Positions 1 through 9,434 are shown, counted from the first letter of the stretch. The stretch is DNA of 64,000 nucleotides from an uncultured Actinomycetes bacterium (GCA_903896045.1 CAITWD010000002.1:1-64000); one strand, 5' to 3'. The notes: generated by a model not told the origin, from the sequence alone. Numbers and translations: made by a program.

Positions 1-1
1 G

Positions 2-742
2 GCAATTGCGGTTGTCGCGGCAGTGGCCTGGATGTGGCTGCGGCCGTCAACGCGCATGCTGATGATTGGCACCGCTGTCATCGTGCTCCTGCTTGGCGGA
101 CTGATGGTGAGCTTCTCGCGGTCAAGCTGCCTGCTCGTCATGACCGCAATGGTGCTTTTGGCATGGCGCGCATTTGGTGCGCGGCGCACACTCGCGGTTG
201 GCGGAATCGCATTTGTGATTTTGGCGGGAGGAGCAATTGCGGGCAGTCACAACATCCGTGGCGCCCTCACCAGCACGCACCACCTCTCCACAGTGAGTGA
301 GGGCCGGTTCGGGCTGATGAGCGGAGGGCTTCATATTTGGAAGCAGGCGCCGATTGTCGGTTCGGGGGTCGGCAGTTTCCAAGCAAAATTCACTGCGACG
401 GAGACCGCAAGCCAGATAGCCCACAAGCAGGTATCCATTAGCCACAATGCTCCAATTACCGTGTTGGCGGAACTGGGTCTTATCGGCATAGCGATCTTTG
501 TCTGGCTCTGCGTCGCCACTTGGCGCTCAATTGCACAGGCATCACGCCGTGCACATGCAGCAATCGGTTGGATGCAGTGGTCGCTGCTCGCGCTGATTGT
601 CGGAATTTTCATCCACTCTCAGCTCTATGCAGACCTCTTCGAAGATCCGATCCTGTGGGTGATTGCCGCGGCGGCGATCTCCCTCAATCTTCCGAGCGTG
701 GCCGGCACTCCTTCGCTCGACTCATCTGCACCAGAAAGCTAA
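2..742 (+). CDS. O-antigen ligase/polymerase-like membrane protein (5' partial)
   Basis: The reading frame is open from the left edge of the window, so the start and N-terminal half are missing; 246 residues are visible. Several hydrophobic segments flank a long extracytoplasmic loop with the Wzy_C-type pattern (GGLHIWKQAPIVGSGVGSF, then a HNAP stretch and a LAELGLIGI helix). This is the pattern of O-antigen ligases and polymerases that join undecaprenyl-linked oligosaccharides outside the membrane. It is followed 7 bases later by a glycosyltransferase gene and soon by a second Wzy-like gene, so it belongs to a surface-polysaccharide cluster. Ligase and polymerase cannot be told apart from sequence alone. 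Confidence 0.8.
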   Translation, partial: AIAVVAAVAWMWLRPSTRMLMIGTAVIVLLLGGLMVSFSRSSCLLVMTAMVLLAWRAFGARRTLAVGGIAFVILAGGAIAGSHNIRGALTSTHHLSTVSEGRFGLMSGGLHIWKQAPIVGSGVGSFQAKFTATETASQIAHKQVSISHNAPITVLAELGLIGIAIFVWLCVATWRSIAQASRRAHAAIGWMQWSLLALIVGIFIHSQLYADLFEDPILWVIAAAAISLNLPSVAGTPSLDSSAPES

Positions 743-749
743 GCAATCG

Positions 750-1829
750 ATGAGAGTGCTCTGCCTGACCAATATGTATCCGAGTCCAACCGCTCCCGAC
801 TACGGATCATTCGTGCGGGACATGTGTGATGCACTCGAACAACGGGGCCATGACGTGCAACGGACCGTCATCGACTCGCGCGCATCAGGAGTAATTGCCA
901 CACCAAAAAAATACGGACAACTCGGCGCGCGCGGTATCGCAGGTGCGCGTTGGGCTGATGTCATCTATTCCCACTATCTCTTTCCGACTGGGGCCATTGC
1001 CGCGGCGGCGGGACGGATCTCCAAACGTCCATGGGTGATCACTGCCCACGGAGGTGATGTCGCTCAATTACATCGCTGGCCATTGCGATGGGCCACCGGT
1101 CTGGGGACAGCGCACGCAGCCGCGATCATCGCGGTCAGTCACTACGTCGCCGCGCGCATCACTCAATCAGGCGTGCGCACGCCATCCCTCTACGTCGCAA
1201 ATATGGGCGTCGATGTGCAGCGCTTTCTCGTCCGAGACAAGATCGAGGCGCGCCAGGAATGCGGACTCTCCAACTATGGGCCCGTCATCATCGCGGTTGG
1301 TGGCCTGACTGAGCGCAAAAACCCCTTGACACTCCTGTTGGCATTCCAACGCCTACGCGCGACATACCCAGATGCACATCTCGTGTTTGTCGGGGATGGA
1401 CCGTTGGCGGGCGCCCTCAGGGAGGGTCTGCAGCGCATGGGCCTTTCGCATGCCGTCACGCTGACCGGCGCAATTGCGCATCGCGACGTGGCCCCCTGGA
1501 TTGCGGCAGCTGATGTCCTTGCGCTTGTCAGCCAGGTTGAGCCATTGGGCATCGTTGCCCTTGAGGCACTTGCAAGCGGGCGACCAGTCGTTGCAACTGA
1601 TGTCGGGGGCGCGAAGGAAATCGTCGATGCAACGTGTGGTGCACTGACATCACCGTCGGACCCGATCGCGATCGCGACAGCGCTTGCGCATGTGCTCCAG
1701 CGGCAGATCTCGCCTGAGGCATGTCGCGCAGTTGCGCAACAATCGACACTCGCCCGACAAGCCCAGATTGTCGACGAGATACTCACGGGCGCGGTCACCG
1801 GAAATCTCCCCGCGACATACCCGTCATGA
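750..1829 (+). CDS. GT4 family glycosyltransferase
   Basis: A 359-residue GT-B fold glycosyltransferase. The N-terminus (MRVLCLTNMYPSP...DYGSFVRD) is typical of GT4 enzymes, ITAHGGD marks the acceptor domain near residue 95, and the donor-site E-x7-E signature is visible as EPLGIVALEALASGRPVV around residues 262-280. The ATG at 750 was chosen because it gives the canonical N-terminus; the frame stays open upstream into the preceding gene. The stop overlaps the next start (ATGA at 1826-1829), indicating translational coupling with the polymerase gene. The sugar donor is unknown; the closest general resemblance is to EPS/teichuronic-acid type transferases. Confidence 0.85.
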   Translation: MRVLCLTNMYPSPTAPDYGSFVRDMCDALEQRGHDVQRTVIDSRASGVIATPKKYGQLGARGIAGARWADVIYSHYLFPTGAIAAAAGRISKRPWVITAHGGDVAQLHRWPLRWATGLGTAHAAAIIAVSHYVAARITQSGVRTPSLYVANMGVDVQRFLVRDKIEARQECGLSNYGPVIIAVGGLTERKNPLTLLLAFQRLRATYPDAHLVFVGDGPLAGALREGLQRMGLSHAVTLTGAIAHRDVAPWIAAADVLALVSQVEPLGIVALEALASGRPVVATDVGGAKEIVDATCGALTSPSDPIAIATALAHVLQRQISPEACRAVAQQSTLARQAQIVDEILTGAVTGNLPATYPS

Positions 1830-3292
1830 CAGCCGCCAATTACCGCCTCGAGCACTCGCTCCCGAGGTGGCCGTGGCTTACCGGGATCGGTCTTCTCACC
1901 ATTGTGACCGGATGGGTCGTCGCTGTGCAGCCAATTATTGGACTTGCGGTGATCGCAGCGTCGTTGCTGATTGCAGGCATCGTGCTGATTCGTCACTGGC
2001 CGATCTCACGCGTCGGAGTCGCTCTCGTTGGGTGTGCAGTGTTCACGGCCATTTTCGGACCAAATTTGGCGCTCCCTCAAGCGTCCGGCGTCTTCGCATT
2101 TCGCATCATCATCGTCGTTCTCGGACTGGGAACGCTCGCGTATTTGCTTCTGGGGGAATCTCTCAAATTCCCCCGATCGATTGGAATCCCCGTCGTCCTC
2201 CTGCTGCTGATGACCGCATGGGCCGTCATGTCACTGGCATGGGCGACAAATCTCGGTGCGGGAATTCGGTGGTCAAGCTTTTTTGTGATGATGGTGGGCC
2301 TTGTCATTGCAATGCCCATCGCATTCACAACCCGCCGACGAGTCATACGACTCCTCATCCTCTTGGGCATCGTTTTTGGGTGCGTCACCCTAGTTGCGCT
2401 TATCGAGGTCAACTTCGGGATACGGCTTCCCACCTCGCGGTTTGCCGGTGTCGGGAAGGTCAGTTCTTTTGCCGCAACCTCGGTGTTCGGAAACGAAAAT
2501 AATTTCGCTACGTACCTCACGCTGACGCTCCCATATCTGTTCTGTCTCGGACTGATCTTTCGCGAACGGCGTGTACGCATCATCGGCGGCGTATTGACTG
2601 CCGCAGATCTCATCGCGCTGCTGTTCACCGGCAGCAAGGACAACCTCATCGCCATGGCACTGGTGTTTCTCACCGTCCTCATCTTCCTTGCGACCGATCC
2701 GCGCCAGCGCACTCGATTCCTTGGTTTGATCCTCATTGGAATCGTTGCGCTGTTAGTGATCATCCCTTCGCTCAACGGAACCGGGCTTTTACCCCTCCCG
2801 CAACGAGCAGTGACAAAATTCAGCTTCACTGCGCTGCAGCAGGAAATCGCATCCGGTCAAGGATCCGGGGCAGCACGAACCAGCCTGCTCAAGGACGGAA
2901 TCGGATTTGTCGGCGACTCAGGCGGAATCGGCGTTGGGGCGGGAAATGCGGAAACCTACGTTTTGAATCTGCCCGATTTTCCGGGCGTCAGCAATCTTCA
3001 TGATTGGTGGCTTGAAGTCACCGTGAACTTAGGCCTGGTGGGCTTGTCCTTATATGTGGCGTTCTATGGCTTCCTACTGACGCGTGCCATGCGCATTGCT
3101 CGCCGTGCCGCCGACCCCCTTATTCGCTATCTCAGCCTGGCAGGCACTGCAGCGCTCGTCGGGCTCGTCATTGGAAGCTTGGGCCCGTCAACAATGATCG
3201 CCTTTTCACCAATGTGGGTCACCTTTGGTCTGATTTTGACGACAATCGCGATCGCAGATCGCGCCCAACGCACTGGAGGACGCTTGCAATGA
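1826..3292 (+). CDS. Wzy/TuaE-like polysaccharide polymerase (O-antigen ligase family)
   Basis: A 488-residue integral membrane protein with around ten hydrophobic segments. A large loop near residues 350-410 contains the Wzy_C-type sequence GVGAGNAETY...SNLHDWWLEV, resembling TuaE-type O-antigen polymerases. It would polymerise lipid-linked repeat units on the outer face of the membrane. The start ATG overlaps the glycosyltransferase stop by 4 bases. With the partial gene at the left edge, the cluster holds two different Wzy-family proteins, so one may polymerise and the other ligate. Confidence 0.82.
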   Translation: MTAANYRLEHSLPRWPWLTGIGLLTIVTGWVVAVQPIIGLAVIAASLLIAGIVLIRHWPISRVGVALVGCAVFTAIFGPNLALPQASGVFAFRIIIVVLGLGTLAYLLLGESLKFPRSIGIPVVLLLLMTAWAVMSLAWATNLGAGIRWSSFFVMMVGLVIAMPIAFTTRRRVIRLLILLGIVFGCVTLVALIEVNFGIRLPTSRFAGVGKVSSFAATSVFGNENNFATYLTLTLPYLFCLGLIFRERRVRIIGGVLTAADLIALLFTGSKDNLIAMALVFLTVLIFLATDPRQRTRFLGLILIGIVALLVIIPSLNGTGLLPLPQRAVTKFSFTALQQEIASGQGSGAARTSLLKDGIGFVGDSGGIGVGAGNAETYVLNLPDFPGVSNLHDWWLEVTVNLGLVGLSLYVAFYGFLLTRAMRIARRAADPLIRYLSLAGTAALVGLVIGSLGPSTMIAFSPMWVTFGLILTTIAIADRAQRTGGRLQ

Positions 3293-3417
3293 TGTGCGCT
3301 CGCACACGAATGCGCGTCGACTCCCACTGGCACACGTGCCCAATCGCTGTCACGAAAGTCAGTACCCGCAGCCATCACCCCACGACGCCCAATGGCGTCC
3401 GCTAGCATCGGAGCGAA

Positions 3418-4221
3418 ATGGATCGAGATATCACCTTCAATGACTATCTTCGCGTTGCGTGGAGCGGTCGCTGGTTAATCCTGGTGACCACAGCCCTCGG
3501 CATCATTGTGGGCATCTTGGTCTCAGTGAGCCACGCTGGTGCCTACAGTGCGACGTCACGGGTCTTTCTCGGTCAAGCCGTGAGCTCGCAGGGGGTTCCG
3601 CTGCAAACCCCCTTGGGAACATCACTGACTCAGGCAGGTTCGGTGGATATCACAGCGGCAGCGACTGCAGCAGCACAACAACTCGGTCTTCCTGCATCCG
3701 AGGTCGTGGGGCATGTCCATGTCAGTGCGTTGTTGCCAGTCACGGCGCCAAGCAATGCACTCGGCGTTCTCTTGGTGACGGCGTCCAATGCACGTCCAGC
3801 ACGTGCGATTCAGCTGGCAAACCAAACGGCACAAATTCTGGTCAGTCAATCCAGTACGAATTTTGCAGGTGAGCAGCAGGCACTTGAGGCCCAGATTTCA
3901 CAAGGAAAGGCAGAGGTCGCACGCCTGACGCGTCAGGTGAACGGACTGACCGCCCACGGTGGGGCTGGGGCAGCGGTTGCAGATGGGGCGCTTCTGGCCA
4001 CGGTGCAGTCCAACCTGGCAACTGCCGAAATCTCACTCGCCAAGTATCAACAAGCCGAAGCACCGACCGTCCTCGTGAAGGCATATCGGGCCGCGACTGC
4101 GAATCCCAACTCAAAACGCCTGCAATCGATCGTATTGGCGGGTCTTGTCGGATTTATTTTGGGATTGATCGCAACCTTCATTTGGCGAGGAAGCCCCGGG
4201 GCTCGTGCAGCACAGAGCTAG
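3418..4221 (+). CDS. Wzz-like polysaccharide co-polymerase / chain length determinant
   Basis: A 267-residue protein with one transmembrane helix near residues 18-38 and a second near residues 240-258, flanking an extracytoplasmic region with a coiled-coil-like stretch (EQQALEAQISQGKAEVARL, about residues 155-175). This is the topology of Wzz/YveK chain-length proteins. The N-terminus (ITFNDYLRVAWSGRW) fits the Wzz domain. There is no C-terminal BY-kinase domain and no kinase gene nearby, so it is of the kinase-less type. It lies 125 bases after the polymerase gene and probably sets polymer length for it. Confidence 0.8.
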   Translation: MDRDITFNDYLRVAWSGRWLILVTTALGIIVGILVSVSHAGAYSATSRVFLGQAVSSQGVPLQTPLGTSLTQAGSVDITAAATAAAQQLGLPASEVVGHVHVSALLPVTAPSNALGVLLVTASNARPARAIQLANQTAQILVSQSSTNFAGEQQALEAQISQGKAEVARLTRQVNGLTAHGGAGAAVADGALLATVQSNLATAEISLAKYQQAEAPTVLVKAYRAATANPNSKRLQSIVLAGLVGFILGLIATFIWRGSPGARAAQS

Positions 4222-4336
4222 GCGTCATCCCGCCCGGCATTGTTGTCACACGCGCTGCGCGACATCACCGTACGTCCCCACGGCCGCGTGATGCCCCTCA
4301 CCACACCACACTTCCCCTAAAAAGCATCCCCACACC

Positions 4337-5611
4337 ATGTCCCTTCACCGACCTCGAGCACGCACACTTGTCGCATGCAGTGTTCTCGCGCTGCTCGTTG
4401 CGATCGGTGGGGGGGCATGGGCGTTGCTGGCTGGCTGGTTTGACGCGGGATCAATCCGAGGAACGCCACAGGGCTATATCGCCGCAAATGCACCTCCAGA
4501 CGACGCCGTGGCATCGTCGTGGCCCTCATTCGGGTACTCCACAGGTAACACTCGCTCGAATACTGCGCTGGCAGCTGACGGGCCACTGCGCGCCCGCTGG
4601 AGCGTCAATGCTGGCTCACTGATTGAATTACCACCAGTCATCGGGGCTGGGCGGGTTGTTGTCGGAACAAACCATGCGCGGGCAATCGCAATTGATCTCG
4701 AGAGTGGCCATGTTGATTGGTCGTATCACCTCCCGGGTACTGTGGCTGCGTCACCTGCGCTTTCGGGGCTTGCGAACACCTCGGGAGATCACACTCCCGA
4801 ACTCGACCTCTTCGTCACGATGGCGGGAGCTGTTGTCGCGCTTGACCCCGCCACTGGCACCTTGCGATGGCACATTCGCCTCGATTCAGCGATCGAAACC
4901 TCTCCGCTTGTCATCGGTGATGCCATGTATGTCGGCACCCGGAAGGGATCTGTTGTGCGGATTTCTCTGCGCAATCACTCCGTGGAGTGGAAGGTGCGAG
5001 TCGGCGGACCAGTCAAGGGTGCAATCGCTCAGTCAGACACAAATATTGTCGTTGGCGACTACTCCGGCCACGTCCAAGCGCTTCGCCAGGATACGGGTGC
5101 TCGCGTCTGGCGCGTGACATCACCTGGAGGCGCGCTTCGCGGCCCGGGACGTTTCTATGCGGGCGCATCGGTTGCCTATGGGCGGGTATTTATCGGAAAC
5201 GTCAATGGACGGGTTCTTGGAATTAACGCCACGACGGGAACCATCAGCTGGGTACGAGTCCTGAGTGATTATGTGTACTCGAGCGCGGCGGTTGCCGACA
5301 ATATGGTGTTTGTCGGGTGTTACAACCACAATCTCTATGCGCTCAATGCAATTACTGGAGCGGAGGTGTGGCATCGCGACCTCGGCGCGCGCATCTCGGG
5401 TCCCATCTCCGTTCTCGGAGACCGCGTGTGGGCAAGCACGCTTGGGTATCCAGAGAGCGCAGGTCGTGGCTATGGGCTCGACCTCCATACGGGTGCCATC
5501 ATCCAGAGATTCCCAACGGGTCGCTACGTTGCGGCAATCGGTATTCGAGGAACACTTCTCGACACCGGTATTCGTACCGTGACCGCACTGACGATCGGAA
5601 ATCCGTCGTGA
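4337..5611 (+). CDS. Membrane-anchored PQQ-like beta-propeller protein
   Basis: A 424-residue protein with an N-terminal membrane anchor (residues 10-33) and repeated PQQ/BamB-type blades, for example VVALDPATGTLRWHIRL, VQALRQDTGARVWRVT, VLGINATTGTISWVRV and LYALNAITGAEVWHRDL. The blade spacing of roughly 40-45 residues indicates a propeller of seven or eight blades facing outside. No dehydrogenase active-site motif is seen, so a scaffold or binding role is more likely than a quinoprotein enzyme. Placement between the Wzz-like and MurJ/MviN genes suggests a part in polysaccharide export. Proteins with the same PSFGY opening occur, as I recall, in Thermoleophilia. The stop overlaps the next GTG by 4 bases. 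Confidence 0.75.
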   Translation: MSLHRPRARTLVACSVLALLVAIGGGAWALLAGWFDAGSIRGTPQGYIAANAPPDDAVASSWPSFGYSTGNTRSNTALAADGPLRARWSVNAGSLIELPPVIGAGRVVVGTNHARAIAIDLESGHVDWSYHLPGTVAASPALSGLANTSGDHTPELDLFVTMAGAVVALDPATGTLRWHIRLDSAIETSPLVIGDAMYVGTRKGSVVRISLRNHSVEWKVRVGGPVKGAIAQSDTNIVVGDYSGHVQALRQDTGARVWRVTSPGGALRGPGRFYAGASVAYGRVFIGNVNGRVLGINATTGTISWVRVLSDYVYSSAAVADNMVFVGCYNHNLYALNAITGAEVWHRDLGARISGPISVLGDRVWASTLGYPESAGRGYGLDLHTGAIIQRFPTGRYVAAIGIRGTLLDTGIRTVTALTIGNPS

Positions 5612-7167
5612 CGACAACGCGACTTGCCCGTGCTGCAACCGCGGTTGCCTTGTTCGGGATTGTGTCGCGGTTCCTGGGGCTCGGGCGAGAAATCATCATG
5701 GCGGGTTCATACGGAACAACCGCAGCCACTGACAGTTTCGTCAACGCCCTGCTGCTGGTCAATCTGATTGCCGCAGTTGTGCTGTATGCAGTGGTCACCA
5801 TTGTGATTCCCGTCTTTTCTGCCGAACGGGCACGTGTGGATGAACAGTCGGCCTGGCGCCTTGTGTGGGCAGTCTCAGCCTGGGTTTCGCTCGCCCTCAT
5901 TGCAATCACCGCCGCTATCGCGATCGTGCCAAGCGTGCCAGCGGCGCTGTTTCACCTCGATCCGGTGCGTGCGGCACTCACTGCACACCTCATTCAGATC
6001 ATGGCGCCCGCGCTGTTGTTGCAAGGTGTTGCGGCACTCCTGACCGCGCTCCTGCAGATCTACAACAAGTTTGCCGTCCCTGCAGCAGTCGGAATCGTCT
6101 TCAACCTCGGCATCATTATCGGAATCATCGTCGGACGCGGAAGTATCGGCATCGACGCGGCGGCGTGGGGTGTCACTATCGGTGCGCTTTTACAAGTTGC
6201 CCTGCAAATGCCGCAATTTTTACGGCTCGGAAAGGGCGTCCGGCTCACTCCTGTCTTCACGCATCCGCGGCTCACAGCGGTACTGATCACCGCCATTCCG
6301 ATTGCGCTGACCTCCGTCCTCCAACAGATCAACTCATTCACCGACAAACTCTTCGCATCGTCACTTGTCGCGGGACGTGTCACCGCACTCCAATATGCAA
6401 ACAGCCTCGGTGCAGCGCCCCGGGCAGCATTACTGTTGCCGCTGCTGACACCCTTATTCCCGCTCGTTGCTCGTCTCATTGCCGAAGGGCGCAACGATGA
6501 TGCGCTTCGCGGAATTCATCGCATCAACGGCCTCTTGATACTCGCTGCAGTACCCGCCGGTTTTCTCATTGCGTTGTATGCAACCGAAGTTGTGCAGCTC
6601 TTTTTGGGACGAGGCCACTGCGGGGCCGTGTGTGTGCATCAAACGGCGACGCCACTCGCCTGGTACGCGCTGACCACACTCGGGGCATTTCTGACCATGT
6701 TTCTGAACCGCGCCCTTGCTGCGGCCAATCTGCAGCGTGAGATTTTGATCGGGACGATTGTCTCGGTGGTCGTCACGATTGTGCTCGACCTTGTATTCCT
6801 ACAACCCCTTGCACAAGGCGGTATTGCACTCGCTTCGATGATCGGGATCTATCTCAATGCCGTGCTGTTCGTGTGGTACCTGCGGCGGCATTTTCCCACC
6901 TTTGACATCGGCGTCCTGACGAATCAACTCCTGCGAATGGGTGCCTGTGGCGTCCTGAGCCTCGTGGTTGCACTCGGAGCAAATACCATCTGGCCGACCG
7001 ATGGGAAAACGGGTGCAGTCCTCCTTGGCGAATTGTCGATCAAGGTCGGACTCGGATTCGTCGCCTACTGTGCCGCCGCAGCATTTCTGGCGCGGGAAGA
7101 AATCAAGGATGTCGGGCGCATTCTCCGATCGCTGTTCGTGCGCGCACGACCAACCGCATCGACATGA
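5608..7167 (+). CDS. MurJ/MviN family lipid II-type flippase
   Basis: A 519-residue polytopic membrane protein of the MOP superfamily with about 14 hydrophobic helices. The N-terminus (ATAVALFGIVSRFLGLGREI) and SFTDKLFASSL...GRVTALQYANSLGAAPRAALLLPL around residues 240-280 are typical of MurJ/MviN. The start is GTG at 5608, overlapping the propeller gene stop (GTGA). In this position it could flip lipid-linked polysaccharide units rather than, or in addition to, lipid II. A Cys-x3-Cys pair (GHCGAVC) sits in a loop that usually lacks cysteines. Whether it is the sole MurJ of the organism cannot be judged from one window. Confidence 0.85.
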   Translation: MTTTRLARAATAVALFGIVSRFLGLGREIIMAGSYGTTAATDSFVNALLLVNLIAAVVLYAVVTIVIPVFSAERARVDEQSAWRLVWAVSAWVSLALIAITAAIAIVPSVPAALFHLDPVRAALTAHLIQIMAPALLLQGVAALLTALLQIYNKFAVPAAVGIVFNLGIIIGIIVGRGSIGIDAAAWGVTIGALLQVALQMPQFLRLGKGVRLTPVFTHPRLTAVLITAIPIALTSVLQQINSFTDKLFASSLVAGRVTALQYANSLGAAPRAALLLPLLTPLFPLVARLIAEGRNDDALRGIHRINGLLILAAVPAGFLIALYATEVVQLFLGRGHCGAVCVHQTATPLAWYALTTLGAFLTMFLNRALAAANLQREILIGTIVSVVVTIVLDLVFLQPLAQGGIALASMIGIYLNAVLFVWYLRRHFPTFDIGVLTNQLLRMGACGVLSLVVALGANTIWPTDGKTGAVLLGELSIKVGLGFVAYCAAAAFLAREEIKDVGRILRSLFVRARPTAST

Positions 7168-8099
7168 TCACTCCATCAGGTCCCGCCGCGCACGCAGTCG
7201 ATCTCGTCAAGCGGTATGGCGATCGGATCGCGGTCGATCACCTGACCTTCGAGATTGCCCCGGGCCAATGTTTTGGATTGCTCGGGCCGAATGGTGCCGG
7301 GAAATCAACCACGATGCGCATGCTGTGCTGTCTGACGTCGCGTGATGGCGGTGCGCTGTCGGTACTGGGACTCGATCCAGAAACCCACCCCCGCCAACTC
7401 AAGCAACGACTCGGTGTTGTTGCACAAGACATCAATTTGGATCTTGAACTCACCGTACGGGAGAACCTGCTGGTCTACGCCCGCTATTTTGGGATACCGC
7501 GAGCGGCAGCTCACGCACGAGCAGATGAATTACTCGCATTCGTGCAGCTGACCGATCGTGCCGAGGACGCAGTGGAGCGCCTCTCCGGAGGAATGCAGCG
7601 TCGTCTGCAGATCGCGCGGGCACTCATCAATGATCCTGAGCTTGTCCTCCTCGATGAACCAACCACTGGGCTTGATCCGCAAGCACGACGTGTGGTGTGG
7701 GAACGACTACGTGAATTACGCGAACGCGGAGTGACCCTCATCCTGTCCACGCACTACATGGACGAGGCAGAGCAGTTATGCGACCGCATCGTCATCGTTG
7801 ACGAGGGACACATTATTCGCGACGGGACTCCCCAAGATCTCATTCGCAATGAGGTGGGTCGAGAAATTCTTGCGCTCCGCGTCGACTCGATGCTGCGCGA
7901 TCACATCCTTGGCCAGGTCCCTCCGGAGTCCATTCTCGATGACGCTGAGGGTCGCCTCGAACTCGCCTGTGAGAACGCGGAGGTCCTTCATGAATCACTG
8001 CGAGCAGCCGGAGTCACGGCAGAATTGATCGGCGTGCGGCGTGCGTCGCTGGAGGATGTGTTCCTGCGCATCACGGGTCGTCGCCTCCGCGACGACTAG
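7164..8099 (+). CDS. ABC transporter ATP-binding protein, DrrA-like
   Basis: A 311-residue ABC ATPase with Walker A GPNGAGKST (41-49), signature LSGGMQRR (140-147), Walker B LVLLDEPTTGLD (160-171) and switch His in LSTHYMDEAEQL. The extra C-terminal domain (about residues 220-305, ending in SLEDVFLRITGRRL) is characteristic of DrrA/NodI-type exporters for drugs, lipids or polysaccharides. Its ATG overlaps the flippase stop by 4 bases. No permease gene follows: the next gene, tatC, is convergent and overlaps by 4 bases. Its membrane partner must be encoded elsewhere or was lost. Confidence 0.9.
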   Translation: MITPSGPAAHAVDLVKRYGDRIAVDHLTFEIAPGQCFGLLGPNGAGKSTTMRMLCCLTSRDGGALSVLGLDPETHPRQLKQRLGVVAQDINLDLELTVRENLLVYARYFGIPRAAAHARADELLAFVQLTDRAEDAVERLSGGMQRRLQIARALINDPELVLLDEPTTGLDPQARRVVWERLRELRERGVTLILSTHYMDEAEQLCDRIVIVDEGHIIRDGTPQDLIRNEVGREILALRVDSMLRDHILGQVPPESILDDAEGRLELACENAEVLHESLRAAGVTAELIGVRRASLEDVFLRITGRRLRDD

Positions 8100-8965
8100 A
8101 CCGAAGGGGACACCGGCTCATCCGAAGGCGGGGTTGGTGTCTCGTTCCAGGACGCCGATTTCCAGACCAGGGGGCGACCCACGACCGATGACAGCCAGAT
8201 TCCCACCACGTAGAGCACGATCATTGGCACCATGATCAGCAACATGCTGAATGGATCCCCTGTCGGCAAAAACGCTGCTGCCCCCGCAATTGTGACAACC
8301 GCCAACCGCCAGTGCTTGCGATACATATCTGGCGTGATGAGGCCCATACGCGCGAATGCGGCCATGGCAAGCGGCACCTCAAAGGTCAATCCGCAAATGA
8401 AGAGCAACGTCGCCACGAAGCCCAAATAATCCGCTGCACGCACTTGGCTGGTGAATTGACTTCCACCAAAGCTCAACAGGAATTTCAGTGCCAACGGCAG
8501 CACGAACACATAGCCGAATGCTACCCCCAGCAAAAAGAGTCCCGATACTCCCCCGATAAGCGCCAATGTCTTTCGGCGGCTTTGTCGGCCGACGGCAGGA
8601 ATGACAAATGCATAGACCTGAAAAATAAGGATCGGCAGCGTCACTAAAATGGCAGTCCACAAGCAGACTTCCATGATCGTGATAAACGGCTCAGTCGGCG
8701 ACAGCGTCACCAAACCAAACCCCCGTTGGCGGGGTGGAAGCTGGCGAACCAACAGGTGCAGGATGTGATCGCGGAATATGTATGCGCCGATGAATGCCAC
8801 AACGATCGCCACAATGCAGACCACAAGGCGGCGCCGAAGCTCGCTTAGGTGGTCGACAACACTGAGTTTCTCGTCAGGGGCGACCGTACGGAGCCCCAAA
8901 GGGATGCGTAGCCGTGATGCCACTATGCGGCAACCGAAATCAAATTGCGCATTCGCCACCCGCAC
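8096..8965 (-). CDS. tatC: Sec-independent protein translocase TatC
   Basis: A protein of up to 289 residues with six transmembrane helices and the TatC hallmarks: LSVVDHLSELRRRL at the cytoplasmic N-terminus, TEPFITIM in the first periplasmic part, and FEVPLAMAAFARMGLI around helix 4. TatC is the receptor for twin-arginine signal peptides. The ATG at 8965 is the only plain start but adds about 30 residues before the conserved region; a TTG at the IPLGLRTVAP stretch is an alternative. No tatA or tatB lies beside it. The gene is divergent from chorismate mutase and converges, by 4 bases, on the ABC ATPase. Confidence 0.93.
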   Translation of the reverse strand: MRVANAQFDFGCRIVASRLRIPLGLRTVAPDEKLSVVDHLSELRRRLVVCIVAIVVAFIGAYIFRDHILHLLVRQLPPRQRGFGLVTLSPTEPFITIMEVCLWTAILVTLPILIFQVYAFVIPAVGRQSRRKTLALIGGVSGLFLLGVAFGYVFVLPLALKFLLSFGGSQFTSQVRAADYLGFVATLLFICGLTFEVPLAMAAFARMGLITPDMYRKHWRLAVVTIAGAAAFLPTGDPFSMLLIMVPMIVLYVVGIWLSSVVGRPLVWKSASWNETPTPPSDEPVSPSV

Positions 8966-9044
8966 ACACAGGGGCGTTGTCGCATGTCAGAAATGGGCAC
9001 AACTCTCCTCCGTCACGGGCGACATCCATCACACCAACACATAG

Positions 9045-9070
9045 GGTAGCCCGAGAGTGCTTCGGCTACC
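9045..9070. promoter_or_regulatory. Inverted repeat between tatC and chorismate mutase
   Basis: Perfect 7-bp arms GGTAGCC (9045-9051) and GGCTACC (9064-9070) are separated by 12 bases. They lie in the 181-base divergent spacer, about 77 bases before the chorismate mutase start. It could form a leader hairpin or an operator. There is no T-run, so it is not a standard terminator. Function is unknown. Confidence 0.35.
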
Positions 9071-9146
9071 AACGCGGAATTCATACCAGCATGTCGAAAC
9101 ACGTCATGCGGCACTTCTCCCATCAGTCTCACCGAGTCGAGGTCCT

Positions 9147-9434
9147 ATGTCACCCGATCAGCAATCGGAATATGTCATTCGTCAAATGCGAGATGCCGTC
9201 CTCGACACGGATGTCAAAATCGTGCAGCTGATCAATCAGCGCCTGACCCAGGTCAGGCGGCTGCGCGATTACAAACAGGACCAAGGCATCCCATTTGTTG
9301 ACCCTGAGCGGGAGCGCTGGATGCACAGCTATTTGCAAGGTGCAAATCGCGGGCCGCTCTCCCCATCGGGACTCGATGCAATCTACGACGAGATTCTCGC
9401 CTTGACCAAGCGCGAAACCGAAACACAGGCCTAG
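9147..9434 (+). CDS. Chorismate mutase, AroQ class
   Basis: A 95-residue all-helical protein matching the AroQ chorismate mutase fold: VLDTDVKIVQLINQRL in helix 1 with the conserved Arg/Lys pattern (RRLRDYKQDQGIPFVDPERE) leading into helix 2. It converts chorismate to prephenate for phenylalanine and tyrosine synthesis. The start ATG at 9147 has GAGG upstream (9137-9142 region); the frame extends further upstream but without family similarity. No prephenate dehydratase domain is fused and no other aromatic amino acid gene is next to it. Confidence 0.8.
   Translation: MSPDQQSEYVIRQMRDAVLDTDVKIVQLINQRLTQVRRLRDYKQDQGIPFVDPERERWMHSYLQGANRGPLSPSGLDAIYDEILALTKRETETQA

Noticed and set aside
3384-3399. 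Small hairpin GACGCC-CAAT-GGCGTC before the Wzz-like gene
   Set aside because: Arms are only 6 bp with no T-run; too weak to call a terminator or operator.
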